Assembly (NCBI RefSeq): GCF_002097715.1
Contig: NZ_CP020738.1
Location: 2,976,001 to 3,040,000, forward strand
DNA: 64,000 nucleotides
DNA from: Burkholderia ubonensis subsp. mesacidophila
GTDB taxonomy: Bacteria; Pseudomonadota; Gammaproteobacteria; Burkholderiales; Burkholderiaceae
Direction: 5' to 3'
The first letter of the stretch is position 1, and every line of letters begins with the position of its first letter. The notes below the pieces were generated by a model. That model was not told the origin of the DNA and did not search any database. It saw only the letters and a program-made list of their open reading frames with translations. Shown here one piece after another: positions 49,237-58,500 of the stretch. The position numbers and the translations under genes are program-made.

Positions 49237-51120
49237 ATGAGGGCGAACGTGCAGACGAGTTTCAAGGGAATCGCGTGGTGGGGTTGGGCGGCGGCGGCCG
49301 CGCTGTATGTCGGCGTGACGGCCGCCGCGGTCGAGTTCGCATGGGACCGCGCGATCGACGGGCTCGAGGAAGTCGGCGCGCACCGGCTCGACCTGTACGC
49401 GGCGAGCCTGAAGAGCGAGCTGGGCCGCTTCGAGCTGCTGCCCGCGCTCGTCGCGCGGCAGGACGGCGTGCGCACGCTGCTGAAGACGCCGCCTGCTGAA
49501 GCGCCCGACCTGCTGCACACCGTCAACACCTACCTCGAAGCCGTGAACCGCGACGCGGGCAGCGGCGCGGTCGACGTGATCGACCTGCAAGGCTCGGTGA
49601 TCGCCGCGAGCAACTGGAACCAGCCGGTCAGCTTCGTCGGCACCAACGTGTCGTACCGGCCTTACTTCAAGGACGCGCTCGCGCACGGCAGCGGCCGCTT
49701 CTTCGGCATCGGCACCAACACCGGCATTCCCGGGCTCTATTTCGCGAGCGCGGTCCGCGACGACGGCCGCACGCTTGGCGCGGCAGCCGTCAAGGTCAGC
49801 GTCGACGCGCTCGAATTCGCGTGGCGCGCGCCCGGCGTCGCGGCGATGGTGGTCGACGGCAACGGCGTGATCGTCATCTCGACCGAACCCGAATGGAAGT
49901 TCGCCGCGCTGCAGCCGATCACCGCGCAGCAGCAGCGCGACATCCAGGCCTCGCGCCAATACGCGGGCCGCACGGTCGAGGCGCTGCCGTACCGGCGCGT
50001 CGGCGGCTGGAACGCCGCCGCGTGGCTCGGCCAGTTTCCCGACCTGCGTCGCCCGGGACGCACCGCGCGCTATCTGGTAATGTCGCGGCCCGCGCCTCAG
50101 GCCGGCGATTCGCTGATGGTGCTGCTCGACGTCGCCGGCGCGCGGCGCCAGCAGCAGATGGCGTTCGCGTTCGTGACGGGCGCGTTCCTGATCGCCGCGC
50201 TCTATGCCGCGTATGCGATCCAGCGCCGCCGCACGCTCGCCGCGCGGCTCAATGCGCAGGACGCGCTGCGCCGCGCGAACGACCAGCTCGAATTGACCGT
50301 CGCGCAGCGCACGGCCGCGCTGACGGCTGCGAACGCACGGATGCAGCAGGAGATCGTCGAGCGCGAGCGCACCGAGCAGCGCCTGCGCGATTCGCAGCAG
50401 GAAGTCGTGCATGCGGGCAAGCTCGCGGTGCTCGGGCAGATGGCCGCGGGCCTCACGCACGAGCTGAACCAGCCGCTCGTCGCGATCCGCACGCTGTGCG
50501 ACAACGCGCGCACCTTCTTCGAACGCGGCCAGCCGGCACCGGCGCTCGCCAATCTCGAGCGCATCGGCAAGCTCGTCGACAGCATGGCGGTGCTCACCGG
50601 CGAACTGAAGACGTTCGCGCGCAAGCCGGACATCGAGCGCGTCGCGGTGTCGCTGGCCGAAGCGGTCGCGCATGCGCGGCTCATCTACGATGCGCGGATT
50701 CGCGACGAAGGCGTGACGCTCGACGTGCGGATTCCGGCCGGCACGACCGTGTACGCGGAATCGAGCCAGTTGCAGCAGGTGATCGTGAACCTGCTCGGCA
50801 ACGCGCTCGACGCGGTGCGCGACGCCGCCGCGCGCACGATCGTCATCGAAGCTGGCGAGCCCGATCCGCAAGGCCGCGTGCGCTTCACGATCGCCGACAG
50901 CGGCGCGGGCATCGCGCCGGACGTGCTCCCGCACCTGTTCGAGCCGTTCGTGACGACCAAGCCGCGCGGGCAGGGCCTCGGGCTCGGCCTCGCGATCACG
51001 TCGCGCATCGTCGAAGGGTTCGGCGCGAAGATCGCCGCGGCCAACCGCGCCGACGGCGGCGCGGCATTCAGTATCGAATTCGCGGCGGCCACGCCGCAAA
51101 GGACAGAGCATGGAAGATGA
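49237..51120 (+). CDS. DctB-type sensor histidine kinase
   Basis: 627 residues. An N-terminal helix (IAWWGWAAAAALYVGVTAAAVEF) and a second one (MAFAFVTGAFLIAALYAAYAI, ~residues 310-330) enclose a periplasmic dCache sensor domain (VDVIDLQGSVIAASNWNQPVSFVGTNVSYRPYFKDAL, FGIGTNTGIPGLYFASAV). A coiled coil leads to the kinase core: H-box LTHELNQPL with His408, N-box NLLGNALDA, G1 ADSGAGI, G2 RGQGLGLGLAI. It should sense a dicarboxylate or hydroxy-acid in the periplasm and phosphorylate the regulator whose gene overlaps its end by 11 bases. Confidence 0.93.
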   Translation: MRANVQTSFKGIAWWGWAAAAALYVGVTAAAVEFAWDRAIDGLEEVGAHRLDLYAASLKSELGRFELLPALVARQDGVRTLLKTPPAEAPDLLHTVNTYLEAVNRDAGSGAVDVIDLQGSVIAASNWNQPVSFVGTNVSYRPYFKDALAHGSGRFFGIGTNTGIPGLYFASAVRDDGRTLGAAAVKVSVDALEFAWRAPGVAAMVVDGNGVIVISTEPEWKFAALQPITAQQQRDIQASRQYAGRTVEALPYRRVGGWNAAAWLGQFPDLRRPGRTARYLVMSRPAPQAGDSLMVLLDVAGARRQQQMAFAFVTGAFLIAALYAAYAIQRRRTLAARLNAQDALRRANDQLELTVAQRTAALTAANARMQQEIVERERTEQRLRDSQQEVVHAGKLAVLGQMAAGLTHELNQPLVAIRTLCDNARTFFERGQPAPALANLERIGKLVDSMAVLTGELKTFARKPDIERVAVSLAEAVAHARLIYDARIRDEGVTLDVRIPAGTTVYAESSQLQQVIVNLLGNALDAVRDAAARTIVIEAGEPDPQGRVRFTIADSGAGIAPDVLPHLFEPFVTTKPRGQGLGLGLAITSRIVEGFGAKIAAANRADGGAAFSIEFAAATPQRTEHGR

Positions 51121-52465
51121 GATTCGGGTGCTGGTCGTCGAGGACGATGAGAACGTCCGGATCGGCGTCGAGCAAGCGGTCGCGCTCGCCGGGTTTCCGG
51201 TGAGCGCGTTCGCGTCGGCGGCCGACGCGCTCGCGCACGTTGCACCCGGCGCGCCGGTCGTGATCGTGTCGGACGTGCGGATGCCGGGCATCGACGGGCT
51301 GCAGCTGCTCGACCGCGTGATGGCGATCGATGCGCAGATCCCGGTCGTGCTGATCAGCGGCCACGCGGACATCTCGACGGCCGTCGGCGCGATGCAGGTC
51401 GGCGCGTACGACTTCATCGAGAAGCCGTTCTCGTCCGACGTGATCGCGGGGCGCGTCGCGCGCGCGGTCGAGAAGCGCCGCCTCACGCTCGAGGTGCAGG
51501 GCCTGCGCGCGGCGCTCCACAACTGGCAGGGCATCGAGGCGCTCGTGCTGGGCAAGTCGCCGGCGATGGCGGACGTCCGCAAGAAGATCCTGCGGCTCGC
51601 CGATACGTCGGTGTCGGTGCTGATCACCGGCGAGACGGGCACCGGCAAGGAACTGATCGCGCGCAGCCTGCACGATTTCGGCGGGCGGCGCGACGCGCAT
51701 TTCGTCGCGCTGAACTGCGGCGGCCTGCCGGAGCAGGTGTTCGAGAGCGAGCTGTTCGGCCACGAGGCCGGCGCGTTCACGGGTGCGATCAAGAAGCGCA
51801 TCGGCAAGGTCGAGTGGGCGCACGGCGGCACGCTGTTCCTCGACGAGATCGAGACGATGCCGGTCGCGCTGCAGGTCAAGATGCTGCGTGTGCTGCAGGA
51901 GCGCGTGGTCGAGCGGCTCGGCGCGAACGAGCTGATTCCGGTCGATTGCCGCGTGGTCGCCGCGTCAAAGGCGGACCTCGCCGAGCTCGCGGCCGACGGG
52001 CGCTTTCGCGCGGACCTGCTGTACCGGCTGAACGTCGCGCAGATCGAGCTGCCGCCGCTGCGCGAGCGCCGCGAGGACGTGCCGCTGCTGTTCGAGCACT
52101 TCGTGCTCGCGGCCGCGCGCCGCTTCGGGCAGCCCGCGCCGGTCGTGAGCGCTGCGCAGGTGTCCGAACTGATGACGCACCAGTGGCCCGGCAACGTGCG
52201 CGAACTGCAGAACGTCGCCGACCGCTTCGTGCTCGGGCTGACCGGCGACAGCCTGCTGTCGACGGCCGGCGGCGCGCCGGCGAAGGGCGGCACGCTCGCG
52301 GAACAGCTCGCGTACTTCGAACGCATGCTGATCGAGGACATGCTGCGCCGGCACAACGGCAACGTCGCGGACGCCAGCGACGCGCTCGGCATGCCGAAGA
52401 AGACGCTTTATCACAAGCTGCGCCACTTGCGCGGTGACGCGCCGGCTGAAGGCGGCGACGCGTAA
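51110..52465 (+). CDS. DctD-type sigma-54-dependent response regulator
   Basis: 451 residues. Receiver domain with phospho-acceptor Asp55 (VSDVRMPGIDG); AAA+ domain with Walker A GETGTGKE, the sigma-54-contacting loop GAFTGA (intact) and Walker B GGTLFLDEI; C-terminal Fis-type helix-turn-helix (MLRRHNGNVADASDALGMPKKTLYHKLRHL). It should bind upstream sites and open the sigma-54 promoter at 47681 to express the carboxylate transporter. Confidence 0.94.
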   Translation: MEDEIRVLVVEDDENVRIGVEQAVALAGFPVSAFASAADALAHVAPGAPVVIVSDVRMPGIDGLQLLDRVMAIDAQIPVVLISGHADISTAVGAMQVGAYDFIEKPFSSDVIAGRVARAVEKRRLTLEVQGLRAALHNWQGIEALVLGKSPAMADVRKKILRLADTSVSVLITGETGTGKELIARSLHDFGGRRDAHFVALNCGGLPEQVFESELFGHEAGAFTGAIKKRIGKVEWAHGGTLFLDEIETMPVALQVKMLRVLQERVVERLGANELIPVDCRVVAASKADLAELAADGRFRADLLYRLNVAQIELPPLRERREDVPLLFEHFVLAAARRFGQPAPVVSAAQVSELMTHQWPGNVRELQNVADRFVLGLTGDSLLSTAGGAPAKGGTLAEQLAYFERMLIEDMLRRHNGNVADASDALGMPKKTLYHKLRHLRGDAPAEGGDA

Positions 52466-52498
52466 CGCATACAGCAGGCGAACGAGGATCGTACAGGC

Positions 52499-52828
52499 AT
52501 GGATCGCATCAACCTCACCGAGCAAGGCCAAACCGACGGCTATCTGATCCGGGGCGTCACCCGCGCGCAGAAGACGTTCCGACCGGGCGACTGGCCCGAG
52601 CGCCTCGCGGGCGTGATCACGCTGTTCGTCGGCGAAAAGCGGCCGGGCTTCCCGAGCGCGCTGACGCGGCTTGCAACGCCCGTCGTCGACGGCGGCGTCA
52701 AGTGCCTGCTCGTGTCGCACGAATTGCGGGCCGCGTGCCCCGACGCATTCGAGTTCGTGATGCGGTTTGCCGACGACAACGACCTGCCGGTCGACGCGCG
52801 CTCCGCGACCGGCTTCGTGGTGCGCTGA
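52499..52828 (+). CDS. DUF3579 family protein
   Basis: 109 residues. KTFRPGDWPERLAGVITLF, CLLVSHELRAACPDAFEFVMRFADDNDLP is the DUF3579 signature. The protein is small, soluble and found across Burkholderiales, often with a short conserved gene neighbourhood. Function unknown. It follows the response regulator by 34 bp in the same direction and may be co-transcribed. Confidence 0.88.
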   Translation: MDRINLTEQGQTDGYLIRGVTRAQKTFRPGDWPERLAGVITLFVGEKRPGFPSALTRLATPVVDGGVKCLLVSHELRAACPDAFEFVMRFADDNDLPVDARSATGFVVR

Positions 52829-52848
52829 CGGCGGGCGTAAACCCGCCG
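52829..52848 (+). terminator. Possible hairpin terminator after DUF3579
   Basis: CGGCGGG-CGTAAA-CCCGCCG starts at the stop codon's last base region; no T-run follows. Weak. Confidence 0.4.
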
Positions 52849-52992
52849 CCTCCAACCTCCAAGCCCCTCTCCCGCCCCTCCTTCGCGCCGCGTCGGCACG
52901 CGGCATTCCGCCTTTCGTTTCGCATACAACCATCAGACAAATATCCTGCTCGATCGAGCGCTCTCGACCTGATCGGGCTTTGCGGGATCGCC

Positions 52993-53007
52993 ATCAATAA
53001 AATTGAT
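52993..53007. promoter_or_regulatory. Small palindrome upstream of the hydrolase gene
   Basis: ATCAAT-AAA-ATTGAT in an AT-rich stretch about 90 bp before the hydrolase start; possible operator. No regulator gene is adjacent. Confidence 0.35.
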
Positions 53008-53094
53008 CGATGCGATGAAAATTATGCGTTTTGCTTAAATGCCGCGCTCGGGCATAGTTGCGACGTGATGACGCACCTGTGAGTTTTTTCAGTC

Positions 53095-53946
53095 ATGAAC
53101 ATGCGAATCGAGCCTTCGGTGCTCGCGAACCCCGACCTGCAATTTGCGACGCTGTCGTCAGGCATCAGCCTGCCGTATGTCGAGCGGGGCACGGGCGCGC
53201 CGATGGTGTTCGTTCATGGATCGCTTTGCGACTATCGCTACTGGGATCCGCAGCTCGCTTCACTGTCGGCGCACTATCGCTGCATCGCGCCGAGCCTCAG
53301 CCATTACTGGCCGGCGGTCGAAGCCGGCATCCAGAACGAGTTCGGCTGGCAGAACCACGTCGACGAGCTCGCCGAATTCATCGACGCGCTCGATCTCGGC
53401 CCGGTGCATCTCGTCGGCCACTCGCGCGGCGGCAGCGTCGCGTTCAACGTCGCGCGCCACCATCCCCACCTCGTCGAAACGCTGACGCTCGCCGATCCGG
53501 GCGGCCCGCTGCGGCAGGAAGGCGTGCATGAAGCCACGCTGCCGCCGGCCGCGATCGCGCTGCGCACGAAGGCCGTGAGCCTGATCGAGAACGGCGACGT
53601 CGAGGCAGGGCTCGAGATGTTCGTCGACTCCGTCAGCATCCCCGGCGCGTGGAACAAGAGCACCGCATCCTTCCGCACGATGGCGATCGACAACGCGAGC
53701 ACGCTGCCGAAGCAGCTTCGTGATCCGCTGCCCGCATATTCGCGCGACGCGGCGGCCGACGTTGCATGCCGCACGCTGCTGATTGACGGTCAGCGCAGCC
53801 CGAAGATGTTCCGCCACAACGTCGACACGCTCGCGCAGTGGCTCGGCGACGCGCAACGGCAAACCGTCGCCGGCGCGTCGCACGGGATGAACGCCGCGGC
53901 GCCGGCCGTGTTCAATCGCTACGTTCACGAGTTCATCGCGGCGTAA
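53095..53946 (+). CDS. Alpha/beta-fold hydrolase
   Basis: 283 residues. Nucleophile elbow GHSRGG with Ser110; oxyanion region FVHGSLCDYRYWDPQL; probable His in GASHGMN near the end. N-terminal GISLPYVERGTGAPMVFVHG is typical of epoxide-hydrolase/lipase-like enzymes. Substrate unknown. It is preceded by an AT-rich promoter region and is convergent with the phospholipase operon. Confidence 0.85.
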   Translation: MNMRIEPSVLANPDLQFATLSSGISLPYVERGTGAPMVFVHGSLCDYRYWDPQLASLSAHYRCIAPSLSHYWPAVEAGIQNEFGWQNHVDELAEFIDALDLGPVHLVGHSRGGSVAFNVARHHPHLVETLTLADPGGPLRQEGVHEATLPPAAIALRTKAVSLIENGDVEAGLEMFVDSVSIPGAWNKSTASFRTMAIDNASTLPKQLRDPLPAYSRDAAADVACRTLLIDGQRSPKMFRHNVDTLAQWLGDAQRQTVAGASHGMNAAAPAVFNRYVHEFIAA

Positions 53947-53952
53947 TCTTTC

Positions 53953-53969
53953 GAGCGGCGCGCCCGCTC
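53953..53969. terminator. Hairpin between convergent hydrolase and plcR
   Basis: GAGCGG and CCGCTC separated by five bases lie in the 25-bp gap between the two convergent stop codons. Confidence 0.5.
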
Positions 53970-53971
53970 TC

Positions 53972-54583
53972 TCACCCGCCATGCGGCGCCGGCGCCGCGG
54001 TCCCGTAGATCCGCTTGCGCAGTTCGGCGAGCCGGCTATCGAGCGCCGCGCGCTGCTGCTCGCGATCCGGCACGGTTCGCGTGACTTCCTCGATGATCTT
54101 GCGGCTCTCCGCAACATAGGCTGCGTCCTGCCGCTCGCGCGCAGGTGACGGCGGCCGCGCGCCCATCGCGAGATCGCGCAGGTGCTCGCGCAGCGCATCG
54201 CTGCCCGCCCGCCGCGCCGCCGCGTCGGGTTCCGCGTCCTGCCACAGCAGATCCGCGATGCCGGACGCCTCGTGCGGATCGAGCGTGCCCGCATCCGCAT
54301 CGGCGCGCAGTTGCGCGAGCAGCGCGCGAGCGCGCGCCTGCCGATCGGCTCCGCCCAAGGCCGCGCGATCACGCGCATAGCCGTCGAGCTGCGCATGGAA
54401 ATCGGCGGGCGACGCAATCGAATCGTTCGTCATGCTGGCTTCCTGGTGAAGAACGGGTTGCGAAGCGAATTGCAAGGCGGCCAGCCGCTCGATGCCCGGG
54501 CGGCCGGCCCAAAGCGCGACGGCCGACGCCACCGCGCCCGCCGCCAGCGCCGCGCCGCGCCGCCCCACTCGATTGCGGTTCAT
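53972..54583 (-). CDS. plcR: Phospholipase C accessory protein PlcR
   Basis: 203 residues. An N-terminal hydrophobic signal/anchor (GAALAAGAVASAVALWAG) is followed by a helical, charged periplasmic domain (SPADFHAQLDGYARDRAALGGADRQARARALLAQLRADADAGTLDPHEASGIADLLWQDAEPDAAARR). It matches PlcR, the accessory protein found after plcH/plcN genes and thought to assist folding or export of the Tat-exported enzyme. The start overlaps the phospholipase stop by one base (TGATG); a GTG one codon earlier is possible. Confidence 0.82.
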   Translation of the reverse strand: MNRNRVGRRGAALAAGAVASAVALWAGRPGIERLAALQFASQPVLHQEASMTNDSIASPADFHAQLDGYARDRAALGGADRQARARALLAQLRADADAGTLDPHEASGIADLLWQDAEPDAAARRAGSDALREHLRDLAMGARPPSPARERQDAAYVAESRKIIEEVTRTVPDREQQRAALDSRLAELRKRIYGTAAPAPHGG

Positions 54584-56736
54584 CACGCGCTCCCGGTCAC
54601 GCGCGCGAAGAGCGGATCGGTGACGCTCGCGGCGCCCGTCTCGACGTGACCGGCCAGCGCGCGCAGATAGTCCGCGTCCGCATCGACCGTCACGCTCAAG
54701 TCATACCAGCCGCCGCTTGCGGACAGGTCCCAGACCGTCTCGACGATCGCGCCCGCCTCGATCGCGCCGGAGCGCGACGCGGCGCCGTAGCCGTTGTCCG
54801 CGATCGTCGCGGTGAGCCGCGCGCGGCCGGCGTTGCGCATCCGCACGACGAGCCCGCCGTCGGCGCGATACCCGACCGTCACGTCGACCAGCGCCGCGCT
54901 CGCGGTCGCGCCGCCCTTGAAGCGCCGATAGAAGCCGTTCGGCCCGTACGCGGCGAGATCGTAGCGCCCCTGCGTGTCGCGCACCGGCCACCACTGGTCG
55001 CTCAGCACGCGGCCGCTCTGGATCGTGTAGAAGCGCGGGCCGTTCTGCGCCACCGCGTCGTGCACATGGAACACCGCGGCCGACGCGCCGGCCGCGTTGC
55101 CGGGCACCGCCTTGCCGTTGTTCGCGAAGCTCACGTTCAGCACGCCCGCGCGCGTGTCGAGCGCGGCCTCGACGAACAGCTCGTAAGGCACCGGACGCAG
55201 CTTGCGCTGCCCCGGCTCCTGCACGGGCAGCGGCGCGTTCTCGGCCGGATAGCCCGCCGGATAGCTCGGCTTCGCGAGGTAGTACTGCACCCAGTACGCG
55301 TTGTCGAGCTGCGCCTTCGTCGCGGTCAGGTCGAGCAGCGCAGGCGGCACCGCGCGATCGGCGTCGCCCGCGAAATCGAACGCCGAGCTCAGGTCGCCGC
55401 ACACCGCGCGACGCCACGGCGTGATGTTGGTTTCATGGACGGCCGGATGATCGTCGACGAAACGCTTCTCGATGAAGCGAATCACCGACGTGTGATCGAA
55501 CACCTCGGAGCAGGTCCAGCCGCCCTTCGACCACGGCGAGATCGCGAGCAGCGGCACGCGCGTGCCGAGCCCGATCGGCAAGCCGGACTGCTGCTCGATC
55601 TCCCCTTCGACGCTGACCGTCGACAGCCCCTTGCCTGCCTTCCACGGCGGCACGGGCGCGGTCACGTGATCGTAGAAGCCGTCGCCTTCGTCGTAGCACA
55701 GCAGGAACACCGTCTTCGCCCACACGGCCGGGTTCGACGTGAGTGCATCCAGAATCCGCGACACGAATTCCTCGCCGAACGACGGCCCCCACCACGGATG
55801 CTCGGACGACGAGAACGGCGGCACGATCCACGACACCTGCGGCAGGCGGTCGGCGAGCACGTCGTCGCGCAGCGACGCGATGCCGCGCGCGGTCATCCCG
55901 CGCTGGTACAGCGGCGAGTTCGTCGGCGCCGACTTGAACTGCGCGAACCACGCCAGCGCGTTGCAATCGAAATTGTTCGTGTTGTCGATCCAGTAGCGGC
56001 TCGACACGAAATTCCACACGTCCTGGTACGAGCCGACGCCGCCTTCCTGGTAGACGCGCCAGTCGATGCCCGCCTGCTGCAAGCGTTCCGGAAACGTCGT
56101 CCAGGACACCGTGCCGGTGCGGTCGCCCATGAAGTTCGAGGTCGCGACCTGGCTGCCGTCGGCGTTCGGCGACGCGCGGCCCGTCATCAGGTACAGCCGG
56201 TTCGGGTTGGTCGGCCCCATCATCGACTGGTGATACGCGTCGCAGATCGTGAACGCGCTCGCGAGCGGATAGTAGTAAGGCAAATCGGTGCGCTTGAAAT
56301 AGCCCATCGCCTCGGGCCACTGCACGGCCATCCACTTGTCGTTGCGGCCTTCGTTCCACAGCTGGTGGAACGGGTCCCAGTCGTGGTACTCGGACGTCAT
56401 CCACTGCGCCCACGTCTTCGACGTGTCGAGATGCCACGGCACGTAGTCGCGGCCCTTGTAGTTCTGATACCAGATCGCCTTGCCGTCGGGGCGCGCGACC
56501 GTGCGCGGATCGTTGAAGCCGCGCACGCCCGGGAAGGTTCCGAAGTAATGGTCGAACGCGCGGTTCTCCTGCATCAGCACGACGATGTGCTGCACGTCGC
56601 GGATCGTTCCCGTCACGCGGGCCGGCTCGACGGCGAGCGCCCGCCGGATGGATTCGGGCACCCCGGCCGCGAGCGCGGTAGCGCCGGCGGCCTGCGCCGA
56701 GCGGATCAAAAACGTACGGCGATCGAGTCGCGGCAT
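54583..56736 (-). CDS. plcN: Phosphocholine-specific, Tat-exported phospholipase C
   Basis: 717 residues. Tat signal MPRLDRRTFLIRSAQAAGATALAAG (twin Arg in RRTF) is followed by the phosphoesterase catalytic domain IQ-to-ENRAFDHYFGTFPGVRGFNDPR, then PTNPNRLYLMTGRASPNADG and YDEGDGFYDHVTAPVPP, as in PlcH/PlcN enzymes. Two C-terminal DUF756 repeats (~residues 530-710: SYPAG..., GFYRRFKGG, LVVRMRNAGRARLTATIADNGY) complete the standard length. It cleaves phosphatidylcholine/sphingomyelin or other phospholipids outside the cytoplasm and may scavenge phosphate or act in virulence. GAGGAGAG upstream fixes ATG 56736. Confidence 0.92.
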   Translation of the reverse strand: MPRLDRRTFLIRSAQAAGATALAAGVPESIRRALAVEPARVTGTIRDVQHIVVLMQENRAFDHYFGTFPGVRGFNDPRTVARPDGKAIWYQNYKGRDYVPWHLDTSKTWAQWMTSEYHDWDPFHQLWNEGRNDKWMAVQWPEAMGYFKRTDLPYYYPLASAFTICDAYHQSMMGPTNPNRLYLMTGRASPNADGSQVATSNFMGDRTGTVSWTTFPERLQQAGIDWRVYQEGGVGSYQDVWNFVSSRYWIDNTNNFDCNALAWFAQFKSAPTNSPLYQRGMTARGIASLRDDVLADRLPQVSWIVPPFSSSEHPWWGPSFGEEFVSRILDALTSNPAVWAKTVFLLCYDEGDGFYDHVTAPVPPWKAGKGLSTVSVEGEIEQQSGLPIGLGTRVPLLAISPWSKGGWTCSEVFDHTSVIRFIEKRFVDDHPAVHETNITPWRRAVCGDLSSAFDFAGDADRAVPPALLDLTATKAQLDNAYWVQYYLAKPSYPAGYPAENAPLPVQEPGQRKLRPVPYELFVEAALDTRAGVLNVSFANNGKAVPGNAAGASAAVFHVHDAVAQNGPRFYTIQSGRVLSDQWWPVRDTQGRYDLAAYGPNGFYRRFKGGATASAALVDVTVGYRADGGLVVRMRNAGRARLTATIADNGYGAASRSGAIEAGAIVETVWDLSASGGWYDLSVTVDADADYLRALAGHVETGAASVTDPLFARVTGSA

Positions 56737-56981
56737 CGACACACTCTCCTCGTTCTTCTGGCGGACGGGGTGGAATGGATGAGCGCGCAACGATGTCGCG
56801 CGCTGCGATGCGCGACCGTCGAACCGGCCTCTCCGCGCCGGCTCAAGCCGGAACGCGGCGCGTCGGCGGCCCCCGCTTGCCCGCCACGCACGATATCGCT
56901 GCGACGAATTCTAGGAAGCGTGACCGGACAATTTTGTTAAGCCGCGACGAAAAACCGGACGATTGCGACATTAGAGGTGTT

Positions 56982-57446
56982 CTACAAATGGGCCTCCGAC
57001 GCCGTCTGGACCTGCGGCTCGGCCTTGCGCGTCACCGCGTCCGGCAGCCCGAACACGCCATCGAACGACCAGTTGTAGACGAACGTGAAGATCGGGAAGA
57101 ACACGATCAGTACCGCGTCATACAGAAACGCCTGCAGCAGCGACACATCGAGCCACCACGCGATCAGCGGGATCAGGAACGTCACGAGCGCGACCTGGAA
57201 GCCGATCGCGTGCAGCACGCGGCGCCCCACGGAGCGGGTCGTCGCCGCGCGACGACGCTCCCACGCCTCGAACGCGAGGTTGTACAGAAAATTGACGACG
57301 ACGCCCGTCGTCGAGATCATCACGCCCAGCATGCCGCTTTTCGCGGCGCCCGCGCCGCTCAGCGCGCCCAGCGTCGCCGAGGCGATCAGGATGCCGAGCA
57401 CCTCGAACAGCACGACATAGACTATGCGTCTCTTCCATCCTTGCAT
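56982..57446 (-). CDS. PACE family multidrug/chlorhexidine efflux protein
   Basis: 154 residues with four transmembrane helices arranged as two tandem PACE (BTP) domains: RRIVYVVLFEVLGILIASATLGALSG and RSVGRRVLHAIGFQVALVTFLIPLIAWWL. E15-region Glu (FEVLG), NFLYNLAFEAWERR and FTFVYNWSFDGVF are the conserved family blocks. PACE pumps (AceI type) export biocides such as chlorhexidine with protons. ATG 57446 has AAGGTGG six bases upstream; one in-frame ATG lies two codons before. Divergent from a LysR gene that likely controls it. Confidence 0.93.
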   Translation of the reverse strand: MQGWKRRIVYVVLFEVLGILIASATLGALSGAGAAKSGMLGVMISTTGVVVNFLYNLAFEAWERRRAATTRSVGRRVLHAIGFQVALVTFLIPLIAWWLDVSLLQAFLYDAVLIVFFPIFTFVYNWSFDGVFGLPDAVTRKAEPQVQTASEAHL

Positions 57447-57545
57447 GAACATCCACCTTCGAATCTGACAAGGCGTCGAGACTAGCAGTGGACCCGCGGT
57501 CCGCAAAAGTCAGGTTCTTTCAATTTCGCTTAAAGGAGGCCTCCC

Positions 57546-58436
57546 GTGCTCACCAGCGACCACATCGACATGCTGCTGACCGTCATCGACAAAGGCTCCT
57601 TCTCCGCGGCGGCGCGCGCGCTGGGCCGCACGCCGTCGGCCGTCAGCATGGCCATCGCGAACCTCGAGGCCGAACTGGGCCTCGTGCTGTTCGACCGCGG
57701 CACCCGCGAGCCCACGCCGACCGCGGCGATGGCGGCGCTGCTGCCCGACGCGCGCTCGATCGCCGAACGGCTGCAGGCGCTTCGCGCGCATGCGCAGCAC
57801 CTGTCGGAAGGCGTCGAAGACACGCTGCGGATCGGCATCGCCGCCGAGATCGACGGCGCGCCCGTCGCGCGGGCGCTGACCGCCGTCGCCGCGAAATACC
57901 CCGCGCTCGCGATCAGCGTCGTCACGGCGCTGCAGGACGTGATCGTCGACGCGTTGCACCGTTCCGCCGTGGATCTCTGCGTCGCCTACGGCGGGCTCGA
58001 TCTCCATCCGCAGGAGCAGATTCATGCGCTGTGGACCGAGACCCTCGTCGCGGTCGCCGCGCCGGACCATCCGCTGATCGCCGAATGCGCGCGGCCGGAA
58101 GCGATCGAGCGGCTGTCGGGCTTCCGGCAGATCGTCATCGCCGACGCGGATCGGCCGTTGACCGACATCCGGCCCGTGATCGGCAACCGGACGTGGAAGG
58201 TCGACGACATGGCCACCGCGATCTCGCTCGTGAAGGCCGGCCACGGCTGGGCGAACCTGCCCGAGTTGGTCATCGGGCGTCACGTCGCCGACGGCGAGCT
58301 CGCGCCGCTGACGTTCGCCAATATCCGCAACGGCCTGGCGCTGCCCGTGTATCTGCGCTTGCCGAAGCACACGGGGCTCGGCAAGGCGGCCGGAGAGCTG
58401 GTGCGCGCGCTGCGGGCGGCCGGTGACGAGGTGTGA
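57546..58436 (+). CDS. LysR-family regulator of the PACE pump
   Basis: 296 residues. HTH at residues 1-60 (DHIDMLLTVIDKGSFSAAARALGRTPSAVSMAIANLEAELGLVLFDR) and a substrate-binding domain (DTLRIGIAAEIDGAPVARALTAVAAKYP). The start is GTG with AAAGGAGG eight bases upstream, a strong site. It is divergent from the PACE gene, the arrangement seen with AceR/AceI, where the LysR protein activates the pump upon drug exposure. Confidence 0.9.
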   Translation: MLTSDHIDMLLTVIDKGSFSAAARALGRTPSAVSMAIANLEAELGLVLFDRGTREPTPTAAMAALLPDARSIAERLQALRAHAQHLSEGVEDTLRIGIAAEIDGAPVARALTAVAAKYPALAISVVTALQDVIVDALHRSAVDLCVAYGGLDLHPQEQIHALWTETLVAVAAPDHPLIAECARPEAIERLSGFRQIVIADADRPLTDIRPVIGNRTWKVDDMATAISLVKAGHGWANLPELVIGRHVADGELAPLTFANIRNGLALPVYLRLPKHTGLGKAAGELVRALRAAGDEV

Positions 58437-58437
58437 C

Positions 58438-58463
58438 CGGTGCGGCGGGATACCGTCGCACCG
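58438..58463. terminator. Hairpin between LysR and tautomerase genes
   Basis: CGGTGCGGCGG and CCGTCGCACCG form an 11-bp stem (one wobble) with a four-base loop, followed by TT; it overlaps the LysR stop region and lies before the convergent tautomerase stop (58501). Confidence 0.6.
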
Positions 58464-58500
58464 TTGGCCGGCGCCGGGCGGGGTCGACCGTTAGTTGCGG